A stretch of 64,000 nucleotides of DNA from Homarus americanus (GCF_018991925.1 NW_024722158.1:1649673-1713672), one strand, 5' to 3'. Shown: positions 32,828 through 43,520, counted from the stretch's first letter. The notes: generated by a model not told the origin, from the letters alone. Numbers and translations: made by a program.

Positions 32828-32931
32828 ATCTGATAATTATCCCTCTGGAGCTAACCCTGCCGTGACCTTTCCCCAAGTAGGCTTGGGGATTACTGGCCAC
32901 TTCGCCTTTAGGCTATTTCGTGATGTGACCC

Positions 32932-33374
32932 TGTAGTGGATTCCTCCCCTACAAACGCTGTTTGTCCCTGAGTAGCCGACCCCGCGAATTCCCCAGTGTA
33001 TGCCTCGTGGTCTGGGTCAACCAGCGCCGCCTTACATGATGGAGGTCAACTGTTAAGCCACGCCTACCACCGCTATATAAGACCTGACCTGGCGGTGACC
33101 TAGCTCTCTTTCTACCTACACCAACCAGCAAGCAACACCTCCTCCTCCTGCCTGGCGGCCCTCGCTCCCGCCGGCGAGCATGGCGACCCACAAGCTGTCC
33201 TCCTCTGAGCACCCTCACCAACCGGCTCTCTCTACTCAACGCTCTTAACCATGCTGCCTCCCCAGTACCAAGCTGCATTGTACATCCAATACAACATGTA
33301 TACAGAGAGCACATTGTGAGTTTCCTTTCTCCATCCCATCCCGAGTGTGAACACCAAATAACCCGTACCCCACA
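32932..33374 (+). mobile_element. Solo LTR, family D (443 bp, complete)
   Basis: Begins TGTAGTGGATTCC and ends GTACCCCACA, with ACCC duplicated on both sides (32928-32931 and 33375-33378). A TATATAA word at 33074-33080 could be its promoter TATA box. No internal region is attached, so it is a solo LTR left by recombination. It sits in the 5' UTR of the CR1 copy. Truncated relatives occur at 20221, 20485, 25284 and 25550. Confidence 0.8.
33074..33080 (+). promoter_or_regulatory. TATA-box-like word in LTR D
   Basis: CGCTATATAAGACC within the LTR; the equivalent positions in other copies read TCTTATAAGG or TTTTATAG on the opposite strand. Retroviral-type promoter inferred. Confidence 0.4.
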
Positions 33375-33449
33375 ACCCCACCCCGCATATCTGCACCCTC
33401 CCAATTCCTGCCCTCAGAGCCTCACCTCAGTGATCTCACCTCACCTCAC

Positions 33450-33575
33450 GTGACCGATCGCCCAAGCGGCTAACGAGCCGATCCGTGATGAAGAGGATAA
33501 AAATAATATGCTTGAGAAAGGTTGGCAAATGAGTCATATCCGTTAATGCTACTCATACTCCTACTAACTCTCACA
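33450..33575. mobile_element. Two short LINE family C fragments in opposite orientation
   Basis: 33450-33510 (plus) is the 3' coding end (RDRSPKRLTSRS) of the family found at 22.1-25.2 kb. 33511-33575 (minus) matches its endonuclease region around GYDSFANLSQ. They join without spacer. Confidence 0.65.
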
Positions 33576-34184
33576 CAATAATGTGATCATGATCTTACTG
33601 ACAACCATTAAGTAATACTAACTAAATCATGGGTGTTAAGGGTAGACAGGGAGTCCTATATTAGTGAAATATAATTAGAAATTAAGTAAATCCCATTATC
33701 AGTGTTCATTTTTTTATAGGAAAAACGTGGACAATGAAGGAAGAACACTAATGTTACCAAGTGTCCACGACCATGACTTCCACATCCATTACTTCTCAGG
33801 CACGACTAACTAGCTACGGTATCTTAACCATCTTGACCTGACCAAAAACTATTTATCATCGTTAGTTTTTTTTTTAGTTAGATTAAAGTAGATGAGGTTA
33901 CTCTTGGGTGACCCATTTTTTATAAAATAAATTAACTAACAGTTATATAATAAACATATTTCTTAAAACAGACATTTATAGATATAATATGACACAATTA
34001 AGCGCTATTTAACTATCCCATTGTAATTTTAATAAGTTTATGATGGCTAGCTGTTGAAGGTAATTGGCCGAGGTAAGTGGCCAACATGGTCCCTGGTGGC
34101 CAACAGGAAGTAAACACTGCTGAGTGTGACGTTATCACCATGCCTGTGTGTTGCTCTTAATTAACTCATCCTTATGGTCCAGTC
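33576..34184. other. Upstream region of the WBP1/VOPP1-like gene
   Basis: AT-rich up to ~34040, then mixed sequence that may be promoter and 5' UTR. A short upstream frame (ATGCCTGTGTGTTGCTCTTAA, 34139-34159) precedes the proposed start. No TATA box at a convincing distance was seen. Confidence 0.35.
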
Positions 34185-34235
34185 ATGGCTCTACCACTAG
34201 TTAAGCTCCTCGCCTTAATTTGTCTCAGCAGAAAG
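34185..34235 (+). CDS. WBP1/VOPP1-like gene, exon 1 (signal peptide)
   Basis: ATG in the context AGTCATGGC starts 17 codons, MALPLVKLLALICLSRK, ending at a consensus donor (AAAG then GTAATT). The peptide has the n-region and hydrophobic core of a signal sequence. It ends in phase 0, which matches the phase-0 start of the cysteine-rich exon at 41402. The assignment as exon 1 is an inference from phase, strand, spacing and the type I membrane topology of the family; it is the weakest of the three exons. The following intron would be 7.2 kb and contains minisatellites and Tigger elements. Confidence 0.6.
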
Positions 34236-35490
34236 GTAATTATAACAGGTTGTGAGAGTTTAACTTGCAGTAATATAGTGTTACCTGCGATTCTACTCAC
34301 CCCGAGTTAATTATCACCTTTACTGACCCTCCGTCTCTTTCTTGCTTCTTTCCTATGAAATTTATTGTCCAGTGTTAGTACAGGAGCTCCTGGAGATAAC
34401 CTGTAGGGTACTTGTGTCTCAGGCCAGGGCTGTAGTGAACAACCAGCTGTCATTATACACACAAGAAACTCACCTAATGAACTCAGAATATATTAAGTTA
34501 TTGTGTCTGAGGTTTTGTAAGTCTGGATTCATTATTTATTCTTTTTTAAATAAATTAACAGCATTAAAGTGTATTATTTTTATAACGTGTTGGTAATACT
34601 TGGGATGTCCAACTGAACCACCTGAGGGAGCCTGTTAATGTATGAGAACAGCTCTACCACCAGAACCAGTTGTACAGAATCTAATAGAGCCTGACCTAAC
34701 CAAGCAATGAAACCTACCAAACCTTACCTAACTTCCTAGCTGGGGGGGGGGGACGCCCCGCCATATAAAACAGAAAGTACTTATTATGATATCTGGTACC
34801 AATGAAAGTAACTTTTTTCAAGCATCATGGTGTAATTTTACATTTTTTGTGGACATGAGAGTATACGCTCGGGCCTAGCGGTCAGTTGGAAACAAACAGA
34901 CAACACTCAGTGACTGCAATTTTTTTTTAGAAGTATTTACAGTAAATAATTAATTCCTTCACGCACAAAGCTCGTAGATACATTATTTTAGTGTCACATG
35001 ATGAGTTCTTCACTGTGTTTTACCCCACAATTCACTTCATCCTTCATGCCCTGCCCACTACAGCTGATTTATGATCATTGAGAAAAAAAAAAAATATATA
35101 TGTATACAGTATAAAAATACTAAAAATTGAAAAAAAAAGTTGTCACCTTTAAAATAAGAACATGTGTGGAAAAATGTAACAAACTTGAGTACCTCCTTCT
35201 GGTGGTAGCAGTGTCCGCATACATCACTGGGAATATTCTGTAGAGAAAACTTGGTAGATATTCAGTATTACGTCCAACACTATTTTTACTCGAAAAAAAA
35301 TATTTTGTGGTGTATGTTGGCGTTTCATACACGCTGACCCTCACTTCCTTGGGAAAATTTTAATTTTTGAGGAAATTAAGAAATAACATTTTTCACAAGG
35401 AAATAAAGGTGAAACTCAGAGAAAACACCAAAATACATTTAAAAAACAAAGACAATTTGTGTATAATTTAGGGGGAATGAGGGGGTGGGG
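34236..35490. other. Intron, nothing recognised
   Basis: AT-rich with several homopolymer runs (G run at 34742, A runs near 35080 and 35130). Frames at 34342-34596 (plus) and 35120-35344 (minus) have no recognisable motifs. Confidence 0.5.
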
Positions 35491-37161
35491 GTACAGTCAG
35501 GTGCGGTCCAACGAATTACCCAAAAGTATATTAAATCAGGGTAAAATCTTAACGAATATATGTTTTACATCAATAAAACCTGATTAATAATGTTTTCATT
35601 GAAATGTAGTCAAAATAATGAAATAATAAACAGCAAAAAACGCTAAATTCCAAAGAGTCACCTATCCAAAATGGAGATATAATTACCGATGTTTCTGTTA
35701 CTTTGGGGTATTTAACATAGCCGTAGGATTTACTTTTCGTCAGGTTAGGTTAGATTAGCGAAGTGCATCACGATGGATCTGAGTTATCTCCCTTGTTCAC
35801 CAACTCTTTGGAATTTAGCGTTCGCCAATACTGAAAGTTTTTCACTGTTTATTATTTCATCTTACAAATTATTTTTACAAAATTACACTAAAAATATTAT
35901 TAACATGTTTTGTGTATGTATAACAGATATTAGTTAAGATTTTACTGTTATTTGTTTTACTTTTGGGTAATTCGTTGGACCCGTCAGGTGGGTGTACAGT
36001 CAGGTGGATGTACAGTCAGGTGGGTGTACAGTCAGGTGGATGTACAGTCAGGTGGGTGTACAGTCAGGTGGATGTACAGTCAGATGGCAGGTGGGTGTAC
36101 AGTCAGGTGGATGTACAGTCAGGTGGGTGTACAGTCAGGTGGATGTAATAGCCAGGTGGGTGTGCTGTCAGGTGGATGTAATAGTCAGGTGGGGTGTACA
36201 GTCAGGTGGATGTACAGTCAGATGGCAGGTGGGGTGCCAGTCAGGTGGATGTACAGTCAGGTGGGTGTACAGTCAGAGGATGTACAGTCAGGTGGGGTGT
36301 ACAGTCAGGTGTGGATGTACAGTCAGATGGCAGGTGGGGTGTAGAGTCAGGTGGATGTACAGTCAGGTGGGTGTACAGTCAGGTGGGATGTGTACAGTCA
36401 GATGGCAGGTGGGTGTGTTGTCAGGTGATGTAAGAACAGGTGGGGTGTACAGTCAGGTGGATGTACAGTCAGGGTACAGTCAGGTGGATGTATAGTCAGG
36501 TGGATGTACACCCAGGTGGGATGTATAGTCAGGTGGGATGTACACCCAGGTAAGATGTACAGTCAGGTGGGGTGTACAGGCCAGGTGGATGTACAGGCCA
36601 GGTGGGTAAGCAAACAGTGGATAAAAGCAGTCAGGATGGGCAGGTGGGTGTAGAGTCAGGTGGATGTAATAGTCAGGTGGGTGTACAACAGTGGATGTAC
36701 AGTCAGATGGCAGGTGGGTGTACAGTCAGGTGATGTACAGTCAGGTGGGTACAGTCAGGTGGGATGTACAGTCAGGTGGGTACAGTCAGGTGGATGTATA
36801 GTCAGGGTGATGCCACCCAGGTGGATGTATAGTCAGGTGTGGATGTACACCCAGGTGGATGTACAGTCAGGTGGGGTGTACAGCCAGGTGGATGTACAGT
36901 CAGGTGGGTGTACAGTCAGGTGGATGTACAGTCAGATGGCAGGTGGGTGTACAGTCAGGTGGGTGTACAGTCAGGTGGATGTACAGTCAGATGGCAGGTG
37001 GGTGTACAGTCAGGTGGATGTACAGTCAGGTGGATGTACAGTCAGGTGGATGTACAGTCAGGTGGGTGTACACCCAGGTGGATGTATAGTCAGGTGGATG
37101 TACACCCAGGTGGATGTACAGTCAGGTTGGTGTACAGTCAGGTTGGTGTACACCCAGGTGG
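35491..37161. repeat. 16-bp minisatellite (GTGGRTGTACAGTCAG), interrupted by a MITE
   Basis: About 75 imperfect units from 35983 to 37161, with CACCCAG variants toward the 3' side. One unit (GTACAGTCAGGTG) stands on the far side of the MITE at 35491-35503, so the MITE landed inside the array. Long frames reading MYSQVDVQSGGCTVRW are artefacts of the repeat. Confidence 0.93.
35504..35982. mobile_element. MITE with long inverted repeats, 8-bp target duplication
   Basis: Ends are inverted repeats of at least 23 bp (GGTCCAACGAATTACCCAAA read from both sides). A further inner pair (AAATAATAAACAG and CGCTAAATTCCAAAGAGT) makes most of the 479 bp a foldback. GTCAGGTG occurs on both sides (35496-35503 and 35983-35990). 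An 8-bp duplication fits hAT or P-type families, but the host array is itself repetitive, so this is not decisive. Confidence 0.75.
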
Positions 37162-37384
37162 CACATTAGGTAGGTTAGGTTGGGTTAAGTAGTTGAGGAT
37201 GGTTTACCTCGACTGCAGTAAGTCATGTTGATCACTGCGAGAGATGTCTTCTGCTCTTCTCAGGTATGAAATACTACCAGGGCAAAGTCACACCTATTAC
37301 TGTACTGTAGTACTGTACAGAAATTGCCATATATTCTTGTTATTTATAGGTACAGTATTATTAATGTTACAGTGTTATTAATGA
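37162..37384. other. Short non-coding stretch
   Basis: Contains a few TTAGG-like words just after the minisatellite and otherwise nothing recognisable. Confidence 0.4.
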
Positions 37385-37575
37385 CAGTAAGCCTTCGATA
37401 ACTGGGCACATATGGGGCTCTGGCCTTAGCTAATTATCCCAAGTTCCAACTTATCGAGGCACTTCCTCCCTCCTACAAAAATACAACAATAAAAAATTAT
37501 CCACCCATATACAGGCAGTACATGTAATGACTAAATGTAAAAACATAATACTTATAACACTTTAGGTGAAGAGTG

Positions 37576-38075
37576 AAGCATGGTAGGTGACACAGAGGCA
37601 TGGTAGGTGACACAGAGGCATGGTAGGTGACACAGAGGCATGGTAGGTGACACAGAGGCATGGTAGGTGACACAGAGGCATGGTAGGTGACAGGCACAGG
37701 TGACACAGAGGCATGGTAGGTGATACAGAGGCATGGTAGGAGACACAGAGGCACAGGTGACACAGAGGCATGGTAGGTGACAGGCAGTAGGTGACACAGA
37801 GGCATGGTAGGTGACAGAGGCATGGTAGGTGACACAGAGGCATGGTAGGTGACACAGATACATGGTAGGTGACACAGAGGCATGGTAGGTGACACAGATG
37901 CATGGTAGGTGACACAGAGGCATGGTAGGTGACACAGAGGCATGGTAGGTGACACAGAGGCATGGTAGGTGACACAGGCACGGTAGGTGACACAGAGGCA
38001 CGGTAGGTGACACAGAGGCATGGTAGGTGACACAGAGGCATGGTAGGTGACACAGAGGCATGGTAGGTGACACAG
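37576..38075. repeat. 20-bp minisatellite (GTGACACAGAGGCATGGTAG)
   Basis: About 25 units, mostly perfect, with some shortened. Frames with HASVSPTMPLCHLPCLCVTY on the minus strand come from the repeat only. Confidence 0.95.
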
Positions 38076-38116
38076 GTGGCCAGATATGCCGATATTTTCC
38101 CAGATAATTTTATATA

Positions 38117-38937
38117 CAGTGGTCCCTCGGTTAACGAGCACAATCCGTTCCAGCAGGTTGCTCGTTAACCGAAACTATTGTTTCAATGGGTTTTTGGGTA
38201 ATTGGTTCCAGCTCACCGAAAATTGCCTAAATTCAACAAAAATGGTAGAAAAGTTCACTTACTTTGAGGTGTGTATGTAGAAGGCTCCTGGATGATGATG
38301 ATGATGGGAATTAGAATGGGGGTGGAGGAGAAGGGAGAAGAGAAGGCATTGGGGTGGAAGAGAAGTCACCCCATGGCGCCATTTCACCCATAAAATTTTA
38401 GTTCTCTTGGTGTATTTCAAGATTATTTTCTTTAAATCAACACTGCACTGCATTATATATTGTCAATATGTAAAATATATTTCAAAATGACCAATAATTT
38501 GCTTGGAAACACAGAAAAAAAAGCGTTTAGTTGAAGAGAGTCTCAAGCAAGATGTTACCTCCACTGAAAACAGAGAGAGACTAACGCCTGTCTGGTGTGT
38601 TAACAGGCTGGATGGCACGCCAGAAACTAGTTTCTTTACCTTCAATTATGTTCAATAATTGTTAAAATTACTAAAAAAGTTAATATTAAACTTTTAAAAT
38701 TATTGTATAGTATAAACTTCTAGATATTTACTAAAATAGTAAGGAATTTAAGCCCTAAAACCGATTACTGTATTGGCGGACTAATACTACAGCTGGTGGA
38801 CCACCAAATGCAAGCGAAAACATATTGAAGTCCGTTCGTAAAAAACTCGTTAATCGAGGGATTGCTTGTTAACCGAAGTTAAGAATCTTATGGAAGGTAA
38901 ATCATTAACCGAAATCTCGTTAACCGAGGGACCACTG
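38117..38937. mobile_element. Tigger deletion derivative (MITE), copy N2
   Basis: 821 bp with CAGTGGTCCCTCGGTTAACG inverted ends and TA on both sides. It is very similar to N1 at 20863-21681 in the same orientation. Inserted within N6. Confidence 0.9.
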
Positions 38938-39174
38938 TATCTCGGCATTTCCCGAGTTATACTCAAATACATTCCGAGACGATATCCTTAATGAGTTATA
39001 TGAAGTTCCGAGTTATTGAGCGTTTACTGTACTGTTAATTTATTAATATAAGATGCTGCTGGTTTGTGTGTTTATTTAGCATAAGTGTTATATAATGTGT
39101 GTGTGAATCAGTTGATGGCAGCTTTACCGGTCGTGTTGAGGATGAAGACAATGGAAAAACAAAAGCAGGAAAGT

Positions 39175-39254
39175 TGTAATTCCTCCTCTCATATAATTCC
39201 TCCACTCATCTACTGTAATTCCTCCTCTCATATAATTCCTCCACTCATCTACTG
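39175..39254. repeat. 39-bp tandem repeat, split by a Tigger MITE
   Basis: Two copies of GTAATTCCTCCTCTCATATA then ATTCCTCCACTCATCTACT. Further ATTCCTCCACTCATATA units resume at 39775-39827, on the other side of the element at 39255-39769. Confidence 0.85.
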
Positions 39255-39769
39255 TAGTCAGTTCTGCTATAACGCGATAGTTGTGTTCTTGTAAAATATC
39301 GTGTTATAGAAAATCGCGTAATAGAAATAACAGGGCTTATGGAGAAAATAGGGTTAGGTGCAGATTACTACTCGACATCGAAAAAAAATTAGTAGTTAGC
39401 CTAACACAAAGGATAGCACAGTCTAAATAAATGTTACATTCATATCTAATAATGAAATCATACAGTAAATGTAACACTTTACTTGATGGGGGAGAAGGGT
39501 GATTTTGAGGTTGATAACATCGAGCTTCTCTTCAAGTGTTATATCCTTTCTTTTACGATCATCACCGGGAATTCGATCACCAGAACGCTTCTTGGAGATA
39601 TTCTTCTTTACCATATTCACAGTTAATACCACAAAATTGGAGAAATAGTAAGCAAAAATCGCGTTACAGCAAACAAGCGTTCGCGTTATACAAATATCGT
39701 TCCTCTATTCATAAATCGCGTTAGAGCAAATTCGCGTTATCAAAACACGCGTTATAGCGGAACTCACTG
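39255..39769 (-). mobile_element. Tigger-type element N7, internally deleted
   Basis: The right end read inward is CAGTGAGTTCCGCTATAACG and the left end is AGTTCTGCTATAACGCG preceded by a decayed TAGTC. TA follows the right end. Inside, the minus strand keeps the N-terminus of a Tigger transposase (next entry). Confidence 0.75.
39510..39614 (-). pseudogene. Tigger transposase N-terminal remnant (psq-type HTH)
   Basis: Minus-strand residues MVKKNISKKRSGDR then KRKDITLEEKLDVINLK resemble the start of Tigger transposases, where a pipsqueak-type helix-turn-helix begins. The sequence then loses similarity, and no catalytic domain is present. It identifies N7 as a Tigger derivative. Confidence 0.65.
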
Positions 39770-39829
39770 TACTGTAATTGCTCTACTCATATAATTCCTC
39801 CACTCATATAATTCCTCCACTTATTTTTT

Positions 39830-40940
39830 TATATTTAAGAGGTAAGAAATATGAAATAAGTTATCGTCTACAAAATTTTCCCCAAAGTGGTTCCATGTTG
39901 TGAGTCGTACCTTTCGGTCATTGCTGTTTTAGTGTGTGTGTTTCCAAGTGTTCTCATGGCAGAACATTTACTGTTACACACGCTACTGATCATGGTCGCT
40001 GGCTGTAGGTGTAGGGACTGTGTGGATGAAGAGCTGAGTTTACCGGAGTTATGGCCAGTGTTGTGTCTTTGGTGAAATGTGTGTGTGAAGTACAGTATGG
40101 GGCCCAGATACTCAAAAGTATTTACTGTACAATATTGTGTCTCCCACTTAACTCTGTAAGTCGGTCTTCGAGGTTGTGGCTTCACTTATTGTACAGTAAC
40201 TGGAGGCCAGAACTTACAAGACTTTCTGAGGTCCCGTAACCAACGGTATTGCATGTGTTATTTCAATGGAAAATAATATTAAAAGCTAACATATCAGTTT
40301 TAAAAGACGATATAAACAACAGCTGTGTTTGTTTATGTTTTACCGGGCAAGACAGTGTTGATTGATGTTTATTGAAAAAGATGGAGCTTTATGACATGAA
40401 AGGAGGTACTGAGATCCTTTGGACCCTTTTGAAGCTGTACGAGGACTTGGCCATATCATTAGGGCAGAGAACAGAGAGGTTCACACCGACTCACACCTGT
40501 TATTTGTACCTTGCATATTATTATTACTTTAAACTGTACTACTTGTTTCTTGAATCATTTACTAGTGTTTATGAAGTTTATTTATTGCAAATTATACATA
40601 TATTTTCTATTTTTAATTTAGTTGTAATCTTTTTGTGAAATATACAGTAATAGTTTTGTTTAGTTTGTGGACAATGTGAAAGGTGTGTTAATACAGTCAT
40701 TGAGCCGCCCTTCTTCTTAACAGACGTCCTTAAATTTGTGAACTTTTCCAAACTTCACCAACATCTCTCGGTACATGACCCACAAAACTCGCCGTACCTT
40801 AAAACTGAGTCCCGAGCATTAGTTTTCATTTTGTTGTCCAAATTTACCAATAGAATATCCTTCCACTTTTTCACCTCTTCCATCATAGCTAAAAACATGT
40901 TTATAAACCTCACGCTCCCCAGCCAGCTGATATCCTTAGC
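39830..40940. other. Intron, nothing recognised
   Basis: Frames of 60-105 codons show no domain. GC content is mixed. No transposon ends were seen. Confidence 0.45.
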
Positions 40941-40944
40941 TTGT

Positions 40945-41112
40945 GATTGGTCGATATGTTTTGACAGTGTAACTGTGATTGGCCGACATGGCAAAATAGT
41001 TTTGAGTCTGGGGGTTTACAATATTGCTAGCAGTTTGTAATTATGAATACTGTAAGTTGGTTGCAGGATCGCCGAGTGTGTAACTTAAGAGAAGTTTTGA
41101 GTGTTTGGCGGG
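40945..41112 (+). promoter_or_regulatory. Possible internal promoter: two ATTGG (CCAAT) boxes and an E2F-like site
   Basis: GATTGG occurs at 40945-40950 and 40977-40982, exactly 32 bp apart, the spacing often seen in NF-Y promoters. TTTGGCGGG at 41104-41112 resembles an E2F site. The cluster lies about 300 bp before the cysteine-rich exon and could serve an alternative 5' exon. Evidence is motif-level only. Confidence 0.3.
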
Positions 41113-41401
41113 GTCAGAGCTGTGCTAGACACTGTTAATATGGGACATATTTCAGTGATGACATTTTCATGGTGTTACTCTACTCTGGAACAGGGATTTT
41201 GGGTCAAGTAGATACTGAGGAGGAATTTTGTGTAGAAAATAACTTGTTTCTTACTTCAACAATATCACAAAACAGTTGAAGGAAGAGAGAGTGTTGTTGA
41301 GAATATATATTCTTCCACTATACAGTGCAGTGTTGTACAGTACAGTACTCGGACTATGGAGAACATTACACAAGAGCCTAATATTATAATTGTGTCCCCA
41401 G

Positions 41402-41502
41402 GTTGCTGGTCATTACTGTGAGTGGGACCTGTGTGGCAGTGAGCAGTACTGTTGTGGGGACAATATCTGCTGTGATTATGTGTACAGCCTCTGGTACTTC
41501 TG
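41402..41502 (+). CDS. WBP1/VOPP1-like gene, cysteine-rich exon
   Basis: The exon is bounded by CCCCAG at 41396-41401 and GTGAGT at 41503. It encodes 33 codons plus two bases: VAGHYCEWDLCGSEQ, then YCCGDNICCDYVYSLWYFW. The spacing C-x4-C, then CCGxxxCC, followed by an aromatic LWYFW entering the membrane, is characteristic of the WBP1/WBP1L/VOPP1 family, type I membrane proteins whose cytosolic PPxY motifs bind WW-domain proteins of endosomal ubiquitin ligases. The last two bases (TG) are completed to Trp by the first G of exon 3 at 54166, so the intron is phase 2. No stop or frameshift. The best supported exon of this gene. Confidence 0.82.
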
Positions 41503-42317
41503 GTGAGTCTTACTCTGTTGGTTCTCTTTGTGTATGCTCATAGTGTAATTATCATCACGTCTCACTACATATAAACACAAAATGTTTTGAGAAAATAACA
41601 AAATAATATTAATTTACTGGAGGATGGATGATATCACCCAAGGACAGGGATTATTTAACTGGGGTATGTCAACCCCCGGGGGTACGTGGAGGGATGGCCA
41701 AATTCAATGTACAGTTAATGCTTACCTGCTTAATACAGCAATTACAGGTACAGTTTCAACAATTTGACAATATCCAGTGTAGTATCATTGTATATTGAAT
41801 AAGTGTTAATGTAGTACAGTACCATCCTATATTCAGTCTCAGTAATGTGTCTGATAACTCAGGAGCACCTGGTGAGAAGAAGTTTGAGAACCCCTGATCT
41901 AGGAGTTGGAGACACAGACCCTGGTTTACTGTACAGTATTATACTGCACTCTTCTTCACATTCAGAACTAAGGCACACATTTCATGGAGTCTCCAGCTGA
42001 CCCTGCAAGACAAGGTTGTTTGGATCTGCTTGCCATCAACTCCTTGATACTTGGCCTGTCTCTGGTGGGTCTGTGTACAGCACTCCTACGGCCATTTTTT
42101 ATAAACACTCGGTGCAACAAGTCCGAAGAACAATCCCGAATGTCGGGTTATTGTTTGGTAACCCTTCAAATGGATTCGTTAAACTCGAATATGAATCCCA
42201 AACATCGGGATACTATATAGTAACGCGAACGCCACAACTCGAGAGGGTTGGTACGCCCTATCCAATATAACAAACCAGGTCGATCTGCGTGCCAAAATTG
42301 AAGCAGAAACATGAGTT
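41503..42317. other. Intron, nothing firm
   Basis: Frames at 41984-42270 overlap each other and show no domain. Mixed-complexity sequence that may be an old transposon, given the coding-like piece that follows. Confidence 0.4.
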
Positions 42318-42856
42318 GTGGAGATAAAAGTTCGTCTTGAAGGGAGAAGGCAGTCACCACCACCAGTTATACCAGCGTCTGCACCAGCAGGAACACTTAG
42401 ATCAACTGATCCAACATCAGGATCACCCGTGCCACCACCAGCAGGTCCACCTCCAACAGTGCCAGCAACAGGAGGTCCACCTCCAACAGTGCCACCACCA
42501 GCAGGTCCACCTCCAACAGTGCCACCACCAGGAGGTCCACCTCCAACAGTGCCACCACCAGCAGGTCCACCTCCAACAGTGCCACCACCAGGAGGTCCAC
42601 CTCCAACAGTACCACCATCAGGAGGTCCACCTCCAACAGTACCAACACCATCAACGTCTAGTCACAGGGGGATGATAATGAAGCAGGTGAACAAGAGGAA
42701 TGAATGAGTGCCTCAGGGCCATTATTAAGGACAGTACACAAGAACTGAATGGTGCTATATTGGAGGCTTTAAAGGCCTTCACTAGTATGTACAATACATT
42801 ATCAGCCCTATCTGTGCGTAATGTATTTAGAGCAAGCATTACAGTTGTCGACCAGT
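42318..42856 (+). pseudogene. Proline-rich coding-like relic, unidentified
   Basis: A frame open from a GTG (a TGA precedes it) reads a short charged stretch, then about eight GPPPTVPPPA-type decapeptides, and stops at 42707. One frame over, an ATG at about 42700 begins MNECLRAIIKDSTQELNGAI and NTLSALSVRNVFRASITVV, a helical sequence ending in a stop. This order (proline-rich linker, then a helical tail) is common in transposon-encoded or domesticated DNA-binding proteins, but no domain is recognised. No ATG start and a frame change argue against a working gene. Confidence 0.35.
42405..42650. repeat. 30-bp tandem repeat (proline-rich)
   Basis: About eight units of GGTCCACCTCCAACAGTGCC plus CACCACCAGC or CACCACCAGG. 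Divisible by three, hence the decapeptide repeat. Confidence 0.92.
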
Positions 42857-42869
42857 GACAAAATTATGT

Positions 42870-43224
42870 CAAGAGTGCAGCCATAATTCCACCTCTGCAA
42901 TTTAGTTAAATTATGGAGACTTTGCCATCAGTGTCATACAGTAATTGATCATGTATAAACTGTGTTTTATATCTCTGTTTACTGTGTTTTGCACTTCATG
43001 GAGAATATGAAACCACATTTTTCATGTTCTAACATTAGTTATTATTTTTTTGTTCTTTTAGTTCTTGTGAAAACAAATAGATTCTTTCAACTTAATTGTG
43101 TTTTTTCCATCTCTTTCTGTTTGCTGTTTTTCTGCAGTTAATGAAAAATATGAAATTACCGTGTTTTACAGCATACAGTATAAAACGTACGGCCTATAAA
43201 TAAGTTACAACAAAAAATGCTGTA
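42870..43224. other. Intron, AT-rich, nothing recognised
   Basis: No coding frame, RNA or repeat border found. Confidence 0.45.
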
Positions 43225-43520
43225 CAGTAGTCCCTCGGTTAACGAAATTTCGGTTAATGAATTACCTTCCATAAGAATCTTCAATTCGGTTAACGAACAA
43301 AAATTTGATTAATGAAATCCTTACGAACATCACGTTTTGTTGTGAGCATCAGCTGATGGGCTAGTCTGCCAATTCAGTAATCTGTTCTATGTTTACATTT
43401 GTTTCCAGTGGAGTAAATATCAAGACAATTGTGCTCTTTAATATTTGTGTATTTTTTATATTAAAATTATTGGTCATTCTAAAATTTAGCCATCCGAGCT
43501 CTGTCTACATATAGTTTTCA
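43225..43520. mobile_element. Tigger fragment (one terminal end)
   Basis: Begins CAGTAGTCCCTCGGTTAACG after TA and is similar to the inverted right end of the 2.6-kb Tigger (53200-53525), including TTCAATTCGGTTAACGAAC. The opposite end is missing. Confidence 0.75.

Larger units (their letters stand above)
28906..32931 (-). mobile_element. Nearly complete CR1-like retrotransposon (family B)
   Basis: Minus-strand order: 5' UTR (32828-32931, cut by LTR D), ORF1 (32827-31952), ORF2 (31931-28975), and a 3' tail of CATAAGAA octamers next to 28906-28927. Length and two-ORF structure match CR1 elements. ORF1 is open throughout; ORF2 has several breaks. The 5' UTR may continue beyond the inserted LTR at 33375. 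Confidence 0.88.
37385..39029. mobile_element. Tigger-type MITE (N6) carrying a minisatellite and a second MITE
   Basis: The left end CAGTAAGCCTTCGATAACTG and the complement of the right end, CAGTAAACGCTCAATAACTC, are imperfect inverted repeats of Tigger style. TA follows the right end; GA precedes the left. The interior contains the 20-bp array (37576-38075) and the complete element N2 (38117-38937), so its own sequence is under 350 bp. Confidence 0.65.

Noticed and set aside
37165..37200. TTAGG-like words as telomeric repeat (also near 47270-47340)
   Set aside because: Only a few degenerate, non-consecutive units; not an interstitial telomere array.
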